From contig NC_014299.1 of NCBI RefSeq assembly GCF_000196895.1, positions 124,001 through 188,000 on the forward strand: DNA of 64,000 nt, read 5' to 3'. Position 1 is the stretch's first letter. Each line of letters starts with the position of its first letter. The stretch is from Halalkalicoccus jeotgali B3. GTDB taxonomy: Archaea > Halobacteriota > Halobacteria > Halobacteriales > Halalkalicoccaceae. The notes below the pieces were generated by a model. The model was not told where the DNA came from and did no database searches. It saw only the letters and a program-made list of their open reading frames with translations. A program made the position numbers and the translations under genes. Positions 43,062 through 51,478 of this stretch are shown here, in pieces.

Positions 43062-43300
43062 CCCGCCGTTCTCTCGCGAATCGGGTCGGGGACCTGGAGG
43101 ACGACCAACCGAGCGAGGGTTTCCAGAAGTTCGTGATCGGTGGGGACGCCGACGAAGCGGATCGGAAGAGCGGCTTTTACGAGTGGAACGCCGAACGGGG
43201 CGTCTATGTCAACGAGCAGGGCGTTGAGATCGCTCCGGGCAAGGAACCGGGCAGTGATCTTGAGTACAAGATTGAGTATTCCGGGACGGGGGACGAATGA
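43058..43300 (+). CDS. 80-residue protein with LANRVGDLE N-terminus (operon gene 7)
   Basis: MTRRSLANRVGDLEDDQPSE, then QKFVIGGDADEADRKSGFYE, WNAERGVYVNEQGVEIAPGK and an acidic end. The YEWNAERGVYVNEQG part looks like a beta-rich binding domain. It overlaps the stop and start of its neighbours. Confidence 0.6.
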   Translation: MTRRSLANRVGDLEDDQPSEGFQKFVIGGDADEADRKSGFYEWNAERGVYVNEQGVEIAPGKEPGSDLEYKIEYSGTGDE

Positions 43301-43683
43301 CCCCCGACCTCAGTGAGAGTGATCGGGCGCTGGTCCGGGGAATCGTGTACGAACTCGACGGGCTCGACGGTGATGAGGACCGCCTGTCACTTGTCCACGC
43401 CCTGCTGCTCGCGAACGACCTCGAGCCCAACGAGGACGTGGTCTACGTCCGCGGCGAGGACGGCGCTCTGCGACTCGACACCCTCCGTGACGACGCCGAC
43501 GCTGAGGCGGCCCTCCAGCACGCTCGTGAGATGGTCGCCTACGCTGGCGAGATCCAGGACGACGAGCTGGAGATGGCCCTCAACGGCTCGATTCGCCGGC
43601 GGGCGGACCTTCCCCTCTCGGTTCGGCTTCGCGACCGTCTAGTCGGCGCGTGGGATCGATTGACTGGAGGCCTGTCCCGATGA
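43297..43683 (+). CDS. 128-residue acidic helical protein (operon gene 8)
   Basis: MTPDLSESDRALVRGIVYEL, then several helices (DRLSLVHALLLANDLEPNED; AALQHAREMVAYAGEIQDDE). The C-terminus is basic (RRRADLPLSVRLRDRLVGAW). The charge contrast between acidic body and basic end suggests contact with DNA, RNA or a partner. ATGA overlaps at both ends. Confidence 0.55.
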   Translation: MTPDLSESDRALVRGIVYELDGLDGDEDRLSLVHALLLANDLEPNEDVVYVRGEDGALRLDTLRDDADAEAALQHAREMVAYAGEIQDDELEMALNGSIRRRADLPLSVRLRDRLVGAWDRLTGGLSR

Positions 43684-43883
43684 CCCACGACTTCGCGACC
43701 CGTGGCGAGGGCGTCGCGACGCCCGCTGCTGTGACTGTCAGCAGCATTAACACCAGTCTTCTCTCCGTTCAAGATCGCCCCACTGACCGCGGTGAGAGTC
43801 CGCGGAAGGGGCGTCTTCGCGATCTGGATCGGCAGCTGACCAATTGCAATTGCGATTACAATTACGATTACGATCAACCATGA
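43680..43883 (+). CDS. 67-residue protein with repeat-encoded tail (operon gene 9)
   Basis: MTHDFATRGEGVATPAAVTV opens the protein. The last 13 residues NCNCDYNYDYDQP are encoded by near-tandem hexamers of the AATTGC/GATTAC type (about 43838-43876). Two cysteines alternate with asparagine, giving a possible metal-binding or disordered end. Coupled to both neighbours by ATGA. Confidence 0.5.
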   Translation: MTHDFATRGEGVATPAAVTVSSINTSLLSVQDRPTDRGESPRKGRLRDLDRQLTNCNCDYNYDYDQP

Positions 43884-44350
43884 ATTCGAACCGCGAACTC
43901 GACCAGGAACAAGTTGATTTGCTTTATGACCACCGGCGGATGAAAGACCGCGGCGAGGATCCAGTCCTCGTTAGCGAGCAGTCGGTTGACGCGATTCGCG
44001 AGGTTCTCGGGACTTCGCTCGGCCAGCGCGGCGTCGCCGACCCCGACAGTCTCGATCTCGACGCCCTCGCGGGGCAATTTATCGCGATGGACAGAGACGA
44101 GGCAAACGAGACCGTGACGGCCCTCTCCCAGCAGCCCGAGACGGGTGGGGCCAGTCCGGAGTTGCTCGAGGACAACGACGAGGGGAGTGTTGAGGACCTC
44201 ACGGCCGAGGAGCGCAACACCGCCCGCGAGAAGCTTGAAAGCGCGCAGAGGATGGAGACTCGCGCCCCCCAATATGCCGAGGCCCAGCGCCAGGAGGCAG
44301 CGGACATCCTCAACACCTCCCACGAGGACATCGACCTCGAGGCGCTCTAG
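43880..44350 (+). CDS. 156-residue acidic coiled-coil-rich protein (operon gene 10)
   Basis: From ATG 43880: MNSNRELDQEQVDLLYDHRR, then VSEQSVDAIREVLGTSLGQR and a charged helical half (SVEDLTAEERNTAREKLESA). It is rich in E, D, A and Q and is probably helical throughout. It does not match a family I know. It is the last of the ATGA-overlapping run. Confidence 0.55.
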   Translation: MNSNRELDQEQVDLLYDHRRMKDRGEDPVLVSEQSVDAIREVLGTSLGQRGVADPDSLDLDALAGQFIAMDRDEANETVTALSQQPETGGASPELLEDNDEGSVEDLTAEERNTAREKLESAQRMETRAPQYAEAQRQEAADILNTSHEDIDLEAL

Positions 44351-44358
44351 CGCCCCGA

Positions 44359-44481
44359 ATGAGCGCGGATACTCCCGGCCTCTCGGAGCTACTCGTCGAC
44401 AAAGTGGTTCCGTGTCCTGAGTGCGGTCGCCCCTTCATCCAAGAAAATGCGATGAAGGTCCACCGCTCGAGCACGCACTGA
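44359..44481 (+). CDS. 40-residue C2H2 zinc-finger protein (operon gene 11)
   Basis: MSADTPGLSELLVDKVVPCP, then ECGRPFIQENAMKVHRSSTH and TGA. CPEC...HRSSTH places two cysteines and two histidines as in a classical C2H2 finger, with a hydrophobic F and M in between. Small zinc-finger proteins regulate haloarchaeal genes and biofilm formation. It lies 8 bases after gene 10, so it is probably made from the same transcript. Confidence 0.65.
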   Translation: MSADTPGLSELLVDKVVPCPECGRPFIQENAMKVHRSSTH

Positions 44482-45155
44482 GTCGTTCCCGATGACCCCT
44501 GACGGGCGAGGGACTGTGTTCGTCGAGGTAGGACTCCGTCAGGCCCGGCCCGTGGGCCTGGATCAATCACGGGCATCGCTTCCATCGTTGCTAACTCATT
44601 AGCCGCCTCTCGGGGGCCACCCTCCCGGCAGGCGGTCCACTCGTGTTAGGCGGTATGACTACTGTCCCGTAGCGGCGCGAGAATCCCCGTCTCGGAGCGG
44701 CCGAAGGCCGCGAGAATACGGCGTTTCTTGGAGCGCCGCTAGGGTTCCGGTTACAGCTGGCCTATCATCATGACTGATATGCCAGACATATCAGGACGCC
44801 TGCCGACCCTAGTAGGTTGGGTGGAGGGGGTAAGTTTCGACCTTACTGTAAGCTTGCACTCAGACGCCGACGGCTGTAGGGAGAATTGAGGGGGGAAGTT
44901 TTCTATCAGCGATATGGTATGCGGGCGGACTTAGACAGGGCCGGGTATGCCATCGTCTGAGGCCGACGGGGCCGAAACTTACTAGGTACTGTACCACATT
45001 GGTATCTACTGTGGTAGAATTGGTATGAAACCGACAGATGAGAGGTGAATTGAGAAGAAACCAATGCGAATTTTAGCTTGCCTACCGCTCCGCTCACCAG
45101 CAAAACCACCACTTAGCCAGCCCGCATACCCACCCCTCAAAGAACTAACCAACAC
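44482..45155. other. Candidate oriT and promoter region of the mobilisation genes
   Basis: 674 bp without a gene, placed directly before the relaxosome and relaxase genes as oriT regions usually are. It contains a perfect hairpin CTGATATG-CCAGA-CATATCAG (44774-44794), a palindrome GGTAC-T-GTACC (44985-44995), and TACCACA (44992-44998) paired with TGTGGTA (45010-45016) with TTGGTAT repeated twice nearby. Any of these could be the relaxase or MobC-like binding site. The nick site cannot be read from sequence. Confidence 0.5.
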
Positions 45156-45623
45156 ATGAGCAGAGACACAGTCATCAGCGTCTACGTATCAGAATCAGAG
45201 AAGAATCACCTCAAGAGCGAGGCCAACGATGCAGGAGAAACACTCTCCAGCTATGTCTACAAGCTCATGCAGGCCGAGCGCCAACGCCAGAATCTGGATC
45301 AATCGGCTACAGAGCTATCCGCCGAGGAACGCATCGAGGCCTTGATCGCTGAAGGGACAGATGCCCTCGAGGAAATCGCCGAAGACATACGAGACATGAA
45401 CGCTCGTGCCGGGACCTACTCAGTCGCGAACTTCGAGCTGCTGAAACAGAACTACCCGGATGCTCGTCGACGTGAGGTACTTCAGACGGGTGCTCGCCGG
45501 CTTCGCTACCCGCTTGAGGAACATACTGATCTCTCGAGTGAGGAGTCGAACAGTGCCGACTCAGACGCTGAAACCGACGATAAAGACGATGATGGACCGA
45601 CGGAAGTCGATGACCTCCTATGA
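45156..45623 (+). CDS. MobC-like relaxosome accessory protein
   Basis: 155 residues. The N-terminal strand-helix-helix (TVISVYVSESEKNHLKSEAN, then AGETLSSYVYKLMQAER) is a ribbon-helix-helix of the kind in MobC/TraY relaxosome proteins. A helical middle (ELSAEERIEALIAEGTDALE) and an acidic tail follow. The stop overlaps the relaxase start by ATGA. It probably binds oriT and helps open the DNA. Confidence 0.7.
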   Translation: MSRDTVISVYVSESEKNHLKSEANDAGETLSSYVYKLMQAERQRQNLDQSATELSAEERIEALIAEGTDALEEIAEDIRDMNARAGTYSVANFELLKQNYPDARRREVLQTGARRLRYPLEEHTDLSSEESNSADSDAETDDKDDDGPTEVDDLL

Positions 45624-46141
45624 CGACGTTTCTCCAGACGGAGTATCGTGATTCTGGCGCAGGGAAACTCATGGCATACATCGGCAGAGAGGGAGATACA
45701 CCGGTTCACGACAGAGCCGGCCGCCTCATATCCAACAAGCAGAAAGAGCGATTCGTCGAAAAGAGCGAACGTCACCAATTCGAGAGACACATGATAATCA
45801 GCCCAGAGAACGGAAATGACCTCTCAAACGATGAGATCGGCAAAGAGACGCGCCGAACAATGGAACAGTTCACGAAAAACCGACCCACGGTGACCTACGC
45901 GTATAGTGTTCATCGGGATACTGAACACCCGCACGCTCACGTTGCCATGACGGGTGAGAAGACGGACCTCTACATGGATCGTGGTGACGTCGAGAATGTC
46001 CGAGAGACGGCCAATGAGCGGATGGTCGAACGAGAGAGGTACAAACACCGCCGACAGGAGAAAGAGCGTGCGAACGAACGTGATTCGCGAGAGCGGGAGC
46101 AAGAACTAGAGGACGAATTAGAGATTGAGAGGGGCCGCTAA
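45620..46141 (+). CDS. Short HUH relaxase
   Basis: 173 residues. The metal-binding histidine cluster of mobilisation relaxases is clear: YSVHRDTEHPHAHVAM (H98, then H103-x-H105-x-H107). RHMIISPENG near 56-64 matches the conserved strand before it, and Tyr20 in KLMAYIGREG is a good candidate for the nicking tyrosine. The C-terminal 50 residues are a charged helix. At 173 residues it is much shorter than bacterial MOB relaxases because it lacks a helicase or primase domain. It nicks oriT and leads transfer. Confidence 0.8.
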   Translation: MTTFLQTEYRDSGAGKLMAYIGREGDTPVHDRAGRLISNKQKERFVEKSERHQFERHMIISPENGNDLSNDEIGKETRRTMEQFTKNRPTVTYAYSVHRDTEHPHAHVAMTGEKTDLYMDRGDVENVRETANERMVERERYKHRRQEKERANERDSREREQELEDELEIERGR

Positions 46142-46142
46142 G

Positions 46143-47737
46143 ATGGTGCTTGGAACCCTCCTCAATCTGACGGCGGTAGCCGCCATGTTAGCCTACGTAA
46201 GCAAAGTTAAAGGATTCTCCCCTGTCGGTCCCTACGATGCATGGCGGGTGATTACGGCCCCGCTACGCGACGTCAATAGAGCACTCACACCCCTAGCAGC
46301 CATCATCGGGTGGTTCGTGGCCCTTTGGTTGGCTGACGTAACCGGCGCGATATGGCTTACTGTCGCCCTGTTCTTCGGTATCGGTGGGGCATTGCTCTAT
46401 GAGACGATTCGAGTTGGAATACCCACGGCTATCGGCGCGACTATCGGCCTTGTATCGGGTCTAACGAGCGACGTTAGGCCCGATCGGGATAACTTCTCAC
46501 TCCCATTGACTATCTACGAATCGCAGGCTGACGACGTGAGCGAGTGGACAGACGGCGCTATGCACGTTCCACGTCGTTCGTTGCTGACTCTTGGAGCGAG
46601 TGGAGCCGGCAAGAGTGAGACACTAAAGCACTTCGTCGATCAGCTCCAGGCCGACCCGAGTGAGCCTGTGGTAGTGTTCGACATGAAGCGAGATTACCAA
46701 GCATTCCTCAAGGAACGCGGTGCGTCCATGATCCGCCTCTCATCCCAGGGTTCGAGCACAGAGATAGGGTCACCGATCGCGTGGAACATCTTCGCGGAAA
46801 TGGAAACTGAGGCTGACGCCGACGAGATTGCAAGGTCACTGTTTCCAAAGGGACGCGACCAGAACAATTTCTTCGATACGGCAGGCCGCCAGCTATTTGC
46901 CGCGAACCTGAAGTACCTGAAACGTGAGCTCGACAATCCGACGAACGCCGACCTCGTGCGCTACTGGCAACGCGCCAGTCCTAAGAAAATGCACGAGAAC
47001 CTTAGCAGAGACGGCCACGAGGACCTAACGGCAGCTGCGAGTGCGATTGACCCGGAGACGGCCAAACAGCCGGGGGAGTGTTCTCAAGCGCCCAGCAACA
47101 AGTTCAAGACCTCTTTGTGGGTGACTTCGCGAAGTCCGGCGACTTCTCGATTCGTGAGTACATGGCGAATCCGCAAGGCCGTATTCTCGTACTCGACTAC
47201 CCGACGCGCCAGAGCGAGACGATCGCGCCCGTGTTCCGCTACCTGATAGATGAATCCATCAAACACGGGATGTCTGACCCGCGTCGGTCGGCGTACTACC
47301 TACTCGACGAGATAGAGCATATGGGCGTGTCTATCAGCCGACTCGGAGAGCTGATAAACGTCGGCCGGGGGAACAACTGTCAGGCGATACTCTCCCTACA
47401 GAGTGTCGCGCAGCTCCAGGACACGTACGGCCGCGAGAGAGCGAACGCGCTACTCTCGGGGATGGTTACGGTAATCGGCCTTCGGACGGCCGACGAACCG
47501 TCAGTGGACTTCCTACGGGAAACGGTCGGTACGGAGTTCAACGAGTACACCGGCCACGTTGAGCGGAAAGAAGCGCCGTTAGGTGGCGGTATGGTTGAGA
47601 CGTCGCGAGAAATGAAAACTGAGGAAGAACACAAGTTCGCGAAGGGCGACCTTCGGAGCTTCGACGCGGGGGAGGCGGTAATTTGTCGACAGGGTAAAGG
47701 CTACGTCCATGGCCGGATTCGTATGCTTGAGGAGTAG
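46143..47737 (+). pseudogene. VirD4/TraG-type coupling ATPase, split by a frameshift
   Basis: It starts at ATG 46143, just after the relaxase stop. Three to four membrane helices lie in the first 115 residues. Walker A follows (LGASGAGKSETL near 152-163), then VVVFDMKRDYQAFLKERG. At the run of five G (47072-47076) the frame is lost; the continuation (GVFSSAQQQVQDLFVGDF, Walker B YYLLDEIEHMG, LINVGRGNNCQAILSLQSVA) is one frame over. One added G gives an unbroken protein of about 531 residues. The coupling protein brings the relaxase-DNA complex to the mating channel. It may be a true mutation, a sequencing error or slippage. Confidence 0.75.
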
Positions 47738-47791
47738 CTCGGGATAACAGACAATGCCAACATCTATTATGATGTGGTTCGTAACATCAAT

Positions 47792-48103
47792 ATGTCCGGG
47801 GACGAGGCCACACTCATACTCAGTGAATCACTCGACTTCCCCGAGACAGGGCGGATCGTTCGGATGAATGTGTGGTCTGTCCCGGCGTCAGACGCCTATC
47901 CAGATGGCATCAAATACCGGTTGCACTACGGGACAGGTGAGGGAGAGACGATCCTCCGCTACGATAACTCACACGCCGATACGAAAGGCCACGAACGCCA
48001 CACGGCCGATGGAGTGGATGGTACCTACGAATACCCAGGCGACTACAAAGCCGTCTTAGAACGGTTCAGAACAGAGGTCGAAAATCATGAACGCACCGAC
48101 TAA
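47792..48103 (+). CDS. DUF6516-family protein, toxin-like partner
   Basis: 103 residues from ATG 47792. The pattern VWSVPASDAYPDGIKYRLHY, then ILRYDNSHADTKGHERHTAD is that of DUF6516 proteins, compact alpha/beta proteins with a conserved RYDNSH...H segment. The next gene overlaps it by 17 bp and encodes an HVO_A0114-type regulator; the pair is conserved and thought to act like a toxin-antitoxin module. Which is toxin is not proven. Confidence 0.75.
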   Translation: MSGDEATLILSESLDFPETGRIVRMNVWSVPASDAYPDGIKYRLHYGTGEGETILRYDNSHADTKGHERHTADGVDGTYEYPGDYKAVLERFRTEVENHERTD

Positions 48104-48488
48104 CCACAACAGCGCCCCAATGCACCGAACGCTGACCGTTCGTGTCGCCTCGCCGAGCAACGCCTTCGAGAAGGTTGGCGAGCGTTTCGAGGCGCTCGAC
48201 CGAGGCGAAGATATTGATCCGCTTTACGAGATCACGTTTCAGCGAGAGGAGGATTTACAGCGGCTTCTCTCGGCAAATAACATTCAGATGCTCCGATCAA
48301 TTGCCCGCGAGTCGCCTGAGAGCATTCGAGCACTTGCCCGTGGAGTTGGGCGTGATATCCGGCAGGTTCACGACAACCTCCAAGAACTCGAAAGTTACGG
48401 ACTCGTCGAGATCGAGGACGAGGGGCGTTCACGGCGGCCCTCAGTTTGGTATGATGATATCGAGATCAAGGTACCTATCGCTCCGTGA
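48087..48488 (+). CDS. HVO_A0114-type winged-helix protein
   Basis: 133 residues from ATG 48087 (48120 is an alternative start). TLTVRVASPSNAFEKVGERF opens the protein. The winged helix lies at about 65-120 (NIQMLRSIARESPESIRALA, RDIRQVHDNLQELESYGLVE). The name-giving family is haloarchaeal. It is coupled to DUF6516 and probably represses the pair. Confidence 0.75.
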   Translation: MNAPTNHNSAPMHRTLTVRVASPSNAFEKVGERFEALDRGEDIDPLYEITFQREEDLQRLLSANNIQMLRSIARESPESIRALARGVGRDIRQVHDNLQELESYGLVEIEDEGRSRRPSVWYDDIEIKVPIAP

Positions 48489-48508
48489 TCTGCGGACCCA
48501 TTTTGGTG

Positions 48509-49042
48509 CTACTGTGGGGTTGCACGTACAGAAAACCCGATCCCGACTTTTGCACAATATCCGAGTGTCTTGATATGCAAAATCAGACTCTTAGTCTGTT
48601 GGTTTTGCGTGTAATCTTGGATGGTAAGATCCGTTGTACGGTCAAGTGCCCATTCAATAACTGGCGTCAATGCTCGATTCAATAGTTGGCTACGAGCGAG
48701 AAGAATAATCCCGATAACGCCACCGATAACGTAGATGAGAGTAAGAATGTTTTCGCCCTCGGCGTTGGTGAACGACAGAAGGAGCGACCCAAGCATACTC
48801 ACAATCCCGATGCTTCCGAGTCGGATGAGCCAGATGACAATGGTTCGTCTGCTTGGGTCTGAGACCGTAAACTCTGCTTCTTCGGTCGTGTACCCCGCTC
48901 CCGAAAATGCTGATGCTGCCTGAAATGAGGCCACGTCCGGTGAGATACCAGTCATTCGGAGTGCAATCGCTCCGATCCGGGTCACGAGTAGTACGAGGGC
49001 AAAGATGATGAAAACGGACAGGATTTGATTTGTCGCTACCAT
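48509..49042 (-). pseudogene. Truncated RCK_C membrane protein (paralogue of 12645-13403)
   Basis: From ATG 49042 the protein follows its paralogue closely: LVTRIGAIALRMTGISPDVA, SAFSGAGYTTEEAE, then three membrane helices and RTTDLTIQDYT. There the TrkA-C domain should start, but the reading enters a short repeat (48522-48596) and ends. The gene lost its regulatory domain at that insertion point. Confidence 0.7.
48522..48596. repeat. 75-bp hairpin repeat, copy A
   Basis: The sequence from GGTTGCACGTACAGAAAACC through TTTTGCACAATATCCGAG to GATATGCAAAA recurs with few changes at 52174-52246. Its end folds as TTTTGCA(CA)ATATC with GATATGCAAAA. Copy A cuts the RCK_C gene. It may be the terminus of an insertion sequence or a small element. 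Confidence 0.5.
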
Positions 49043-49232
49043 GAGATGGTGTTCTACAGCGAACTGTAAAAATACGCAGTCCCCATTCAACGGGATCGCT
49101 ATCTTAGCAGACTCTACTCACCGACCACCGTACTCTGAATTCGTGTTGATACCCTCTCATCACCCATGCTTTGTTGTACAACCAGCTGCCCATCTTCCAA
49201 CCGGAAACTCAGTAAAATCAGTGACGCGGATC

Positions 49233-49511
49233 TCAATCGTCGGCAGTATATGCACCACCACGATGTTTGATCCGGGCGACGATCATGTCCGTGTTCGAAT
49301 GGTCAAAGGTCGTTGACAGCCGAAAACCGCCAACTCTGACCTTCTTATAAGGACTGTTCTGCATCGGCTCTCCATACTCCGGCGGGTCTCGCCATGGCGA
49401 CTCGCAAATCTCATCGAGCTTCTTGCGGATTTGCTGCTGGTCATCGCGTTCGAGCTTTTCGAAATCGTCGCGCGCCTGTGACGTGAATCGCCACGTCCAC
49501 TCATCGCTCAT
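49233..49511 (-). CDS. relE: RelE/ParE-type toxin
   Basis: 92 residues. The family's strand-helix start TWRFTSQARDDFEKLERDDQ is followed by QIRKKLDEICESPWRDPPEY, SPYKKVRVGGFRLSTTFDHS and IVARIKHRGGAYTADD. The basic KVRVGGFRL and R in KHRG are typical of RelE mRNA interferases. The upstream RHH gene ends 6 bases before it and supplies the antitoxin. Confidence 0.8.
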   Translation of the reverse strand: MSDEWTWRFTSQARDDFEKLERDDQQQIRKKLDEICESPWRDPPEYGEPMQNSPYKKVRVGGFRLSTTFDHSNTDMIVARIKHRGGAYTADD

Positions 49512-49517
49512 TCGAGT

Positions 49518-49820
49518 CTACTCCTCTTCGGAGCTTTCGGTGGTATCGAGATCGAACTCGTCGATGATCTCCTCACGAGAATAAGTCTCGCCGTCCCGGA
49601 TCTCGCGTTCGGCGCGGGCGAGTGCGGACAACTCGTCACGGTCGAACGTAGGGTTTTCGACTGAATCACGGAGCACGTGCCGAATGTACTCTGAACGGGA
49701 ATTGAATCCCCGTCCTTGCCACACATCGTCGATCTGTTCAAGGAACGTCGGGGTGACACGGACGTTGATTTGCGGACGCTCATCACCATCACTGGGTTTA
49801 GTTGGCGATGCGTCTGACAT
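49518..49820 (-). CDS. RHH (CopG/ParD-type) antitoxin
   Basis: 100 residues. Residues 15-55 form a ribbon-helix-helix (PQINVRVTPTFLEQIDDVWQ, then FNSRSEYIRHVLRDSVEN). The acidic C-terminus (ETYSREEIIDEFDLDTTESS) would wrap the RelE-like toxin. First gene of the operon; the RHH unit probably represses its promoter. Confidence 0.8.
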   Translation of the reverse strand: MSDASPTKPSDGDERPQINVRVTPTFLEQIDDVWQGRGFNSRSEYIRHVLRDSVENPTFDRDELSALARAEREIRDGETYSREEIIDEFDLDTTESSEEE

Positions 49821-50050
49821 ACGTGTGTATTACAATGGCGATACAAATAGAGCTGTCGCTGCATGCAAGCCCCACGTCTGACTGACTGGTATGGTTTCAG
49901 CCGGTTTCAACAGAATGGGATAGTCGAAGTTGTCTTAACAGTCACAGCACCCCCTCCCCCTTTCACCGACCCGTTCTCACCGCTCAAAGAGATGACAGAG
50001 TACTCGCGCAGCGCGGACATCGCCCCAAAGTAGAGTGTGGTTGGATGTGC
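49821..50050. other. Antitoxin promoter region
   Basis: 230 bp. TGTATTACAATGGCGATACA just upstream of the antitoxin start is a likely TATA/operator region for the RHH-RelE operon. No gene is seen in the remainder. Confidence 0.35.
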
Positions 50051-50265
50051 TCTATTGAAAATGCGGTACAGCAGCGGAGTCAAGAAAATTTTGCGTCGAG
50101 AATTCACGAATTTCTACTGGGAAGTGGCGTAATTCCTCTCCATTTTGACGATGAACCACGAACTCATCTCGAAACGAGTATATTCGTGACTAAGGAGTGT
50201 GGATATTACCGAACAGCAACCGTTGAAATCGGCAAATCGCCACGCTGTCTTCCATTTTCAATAGA
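50051..50265. repeat. 215-bp MITE-like element upstream of the alcohol dehydrogenase
   Basis: TCTATTGAAAATG (50051-50063) and its exact complement CATTTTCAATAGA (50253-50265) bound the element. The similarity continues inwards to ACAGC on both arms, so the true repeats may reach about 24 bp. The inside has no gene. It ends 67 bp before the dehydrogenase start, so its right end may supply promoter sequence. Confidence 0.6.
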
Positions 50266-50332
50266 ACACTTAATAGGACTTTGCAAGGACAAGCCACACC
50301 ATCATGCAGACGGCTGTTTAGTACTGATCGTT

Positions 50333-51478
50333 ATGCAAGCACTCCGCTGGCACGACGAGGGCGACGTCCGGGTCGACGACGTCCCGAAGCCGGAGATCAA
50401 GGAGCCGACCGACGCGATCGTCGAGATCACGGCGACGGCGATCTGTGGCTCGGACCTCCATCTCTACAACGACTTCATGCCGGGCATGGAGGAGGGCGAC
50501 ATCCTCGGTCACGAGCCGATGGGCGAAGTCGTTGAGGTCGGCGAGGAGGTCGACGACCTCCGGGAGGGCGACCGCGTCGTCATCCCCTTCACGATCAGCT
50601 GTGGCGAGTGCTGGTTCTGCGAGAACGATCTGTACTCGCTGTGTGACGAGACGAACCCGAACGCCGAGATGGCCGCCGAGACGATGGGCCACTCGCCAGC
50701 CGGTCTGTTCGGCTTCTCGCACACCCTTGGCGGGTACGACGGCGGGCAGGCCGAGTACCTGCGGGTACCCCACGCCGACGTCGGCCCGATCAAGATCGAG
50801 TCGGACCTCTCGGACGAGGAGGTACTGTTCCTCTCCGATATCTACCCGACGGGGTATATGGCCGCCGAGAACGCCGAGATCGAGGAGAACGACACGGTCG
50901 CCGTCTGGGGCTGCGGCCCGGTCGGCCAGTTCGCCATCCAGAGCGCCTGGATGATGGGCGCCGACCGCGTGATCGCAATCGACCGGATCGAGGAACGCCT
51001 TGGGATGGCCGAGGGTCACGCCGACACCGAGGTGATCGACTACTCCGAGGACGACGTCTACGAGTGGCTGATGGACGAGACCGACGGCCGAGGGCCCGAC
51101 CGGTGTATCGACGCCGTCGGCTCGGAGGCCCATCACACCTGCGTCGATCACGTCCCCGACGAGCCCGACCGTCCCTACGTGCTCCAGGAGGCGATCAAGT
51201 CCTGTCGCAAGGGCGGAACCCTCTCGATCCCAGGCGTCTACATCGACGGAGTGGACGACATGCCGATGGGCCCGCTGATGAACAAAGCTCTCACGGTCAA
51301 CGCGGGCCAGACCCACGTTCAAGCCTACCTGAACCCGCTGCTCGAGACGATCGAGAACGGCGAAATCGATCCCGCGGAAATCATCACCCACCGGGGCTCG
51401 CTCGAGGACGGGCCCGAACTCTACGAAACGTTCAACGACAAGGAGGACGACTGCATTAAAGTCGTCCTAGAGCCGTAA
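50333..51478 (+). CDS. Zinc-dependent alcohol/formaldehyde-type dehydrogenase
   Basis: 381 residues from ATG 50333; the frame extends upstream through the MITE but has no coding character there. Catalytic zinc ligands are [12 protein letters not shown] (Cys-Ser-Asp), [17 protein letters not shown] (His-Glu) and the structural zinc lobe [20 protein letters not shown]. The Rossmann motif is [18 protein letters not shown] with [10 protein letters not shown] binding NAD. It resembles glutathione-independent formaldehyde dehydrogenases and other medium-chain enzymes. GC content is higher than its neighbours, so it may be cargo. Confidence 0.9.
   Translation: MQALRWHDEGDVRVDDVPKPEIKEPTDAIVEITATAICGSDLHLYNDFMPGMEEGDILGHEPMGEVVEVGEEVDDLREGDRVVIPFTISCGECWFCENDLYSLCDETNPNAEMAAETMGHSPAGLFGFSHTLGGYDGGQAEYLRVPHADVGPIKIESDLSDEEVLFLSDIYPTGYMAAENAEIEENDTVAVWGCGPVGQFAIQSAWMMGADRVIAIDRIEERLGMAEGHADTEVIDYSEDDVYEWLMDETDGRGPDRCIDAVGSEAHHTCVDHVPDEPDRPYVLQEAIKSCRKGGTLSIPGVYIDGVDDMPMGPLMNKALTVNAGQTHVQAYLNPLLETIENGEIDPAEIITHRGSLEDGPELYETFNDKEDDCIKVVLEP

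Noticed and set aside
50045-50332. Upstream 96-codon extension of the dehydrogenase
   Set aside because: It runs through the MITE-like element, is not family-like, and ATG 50333 gives the standard N-terminus [10 protein letters not shown].
50318-51391. 357-residue minus-strand frame opposite the dehydrogenase
   Set aside because: The plus-strand enzyme has all zinc and NAD motifs; the other frame has none.
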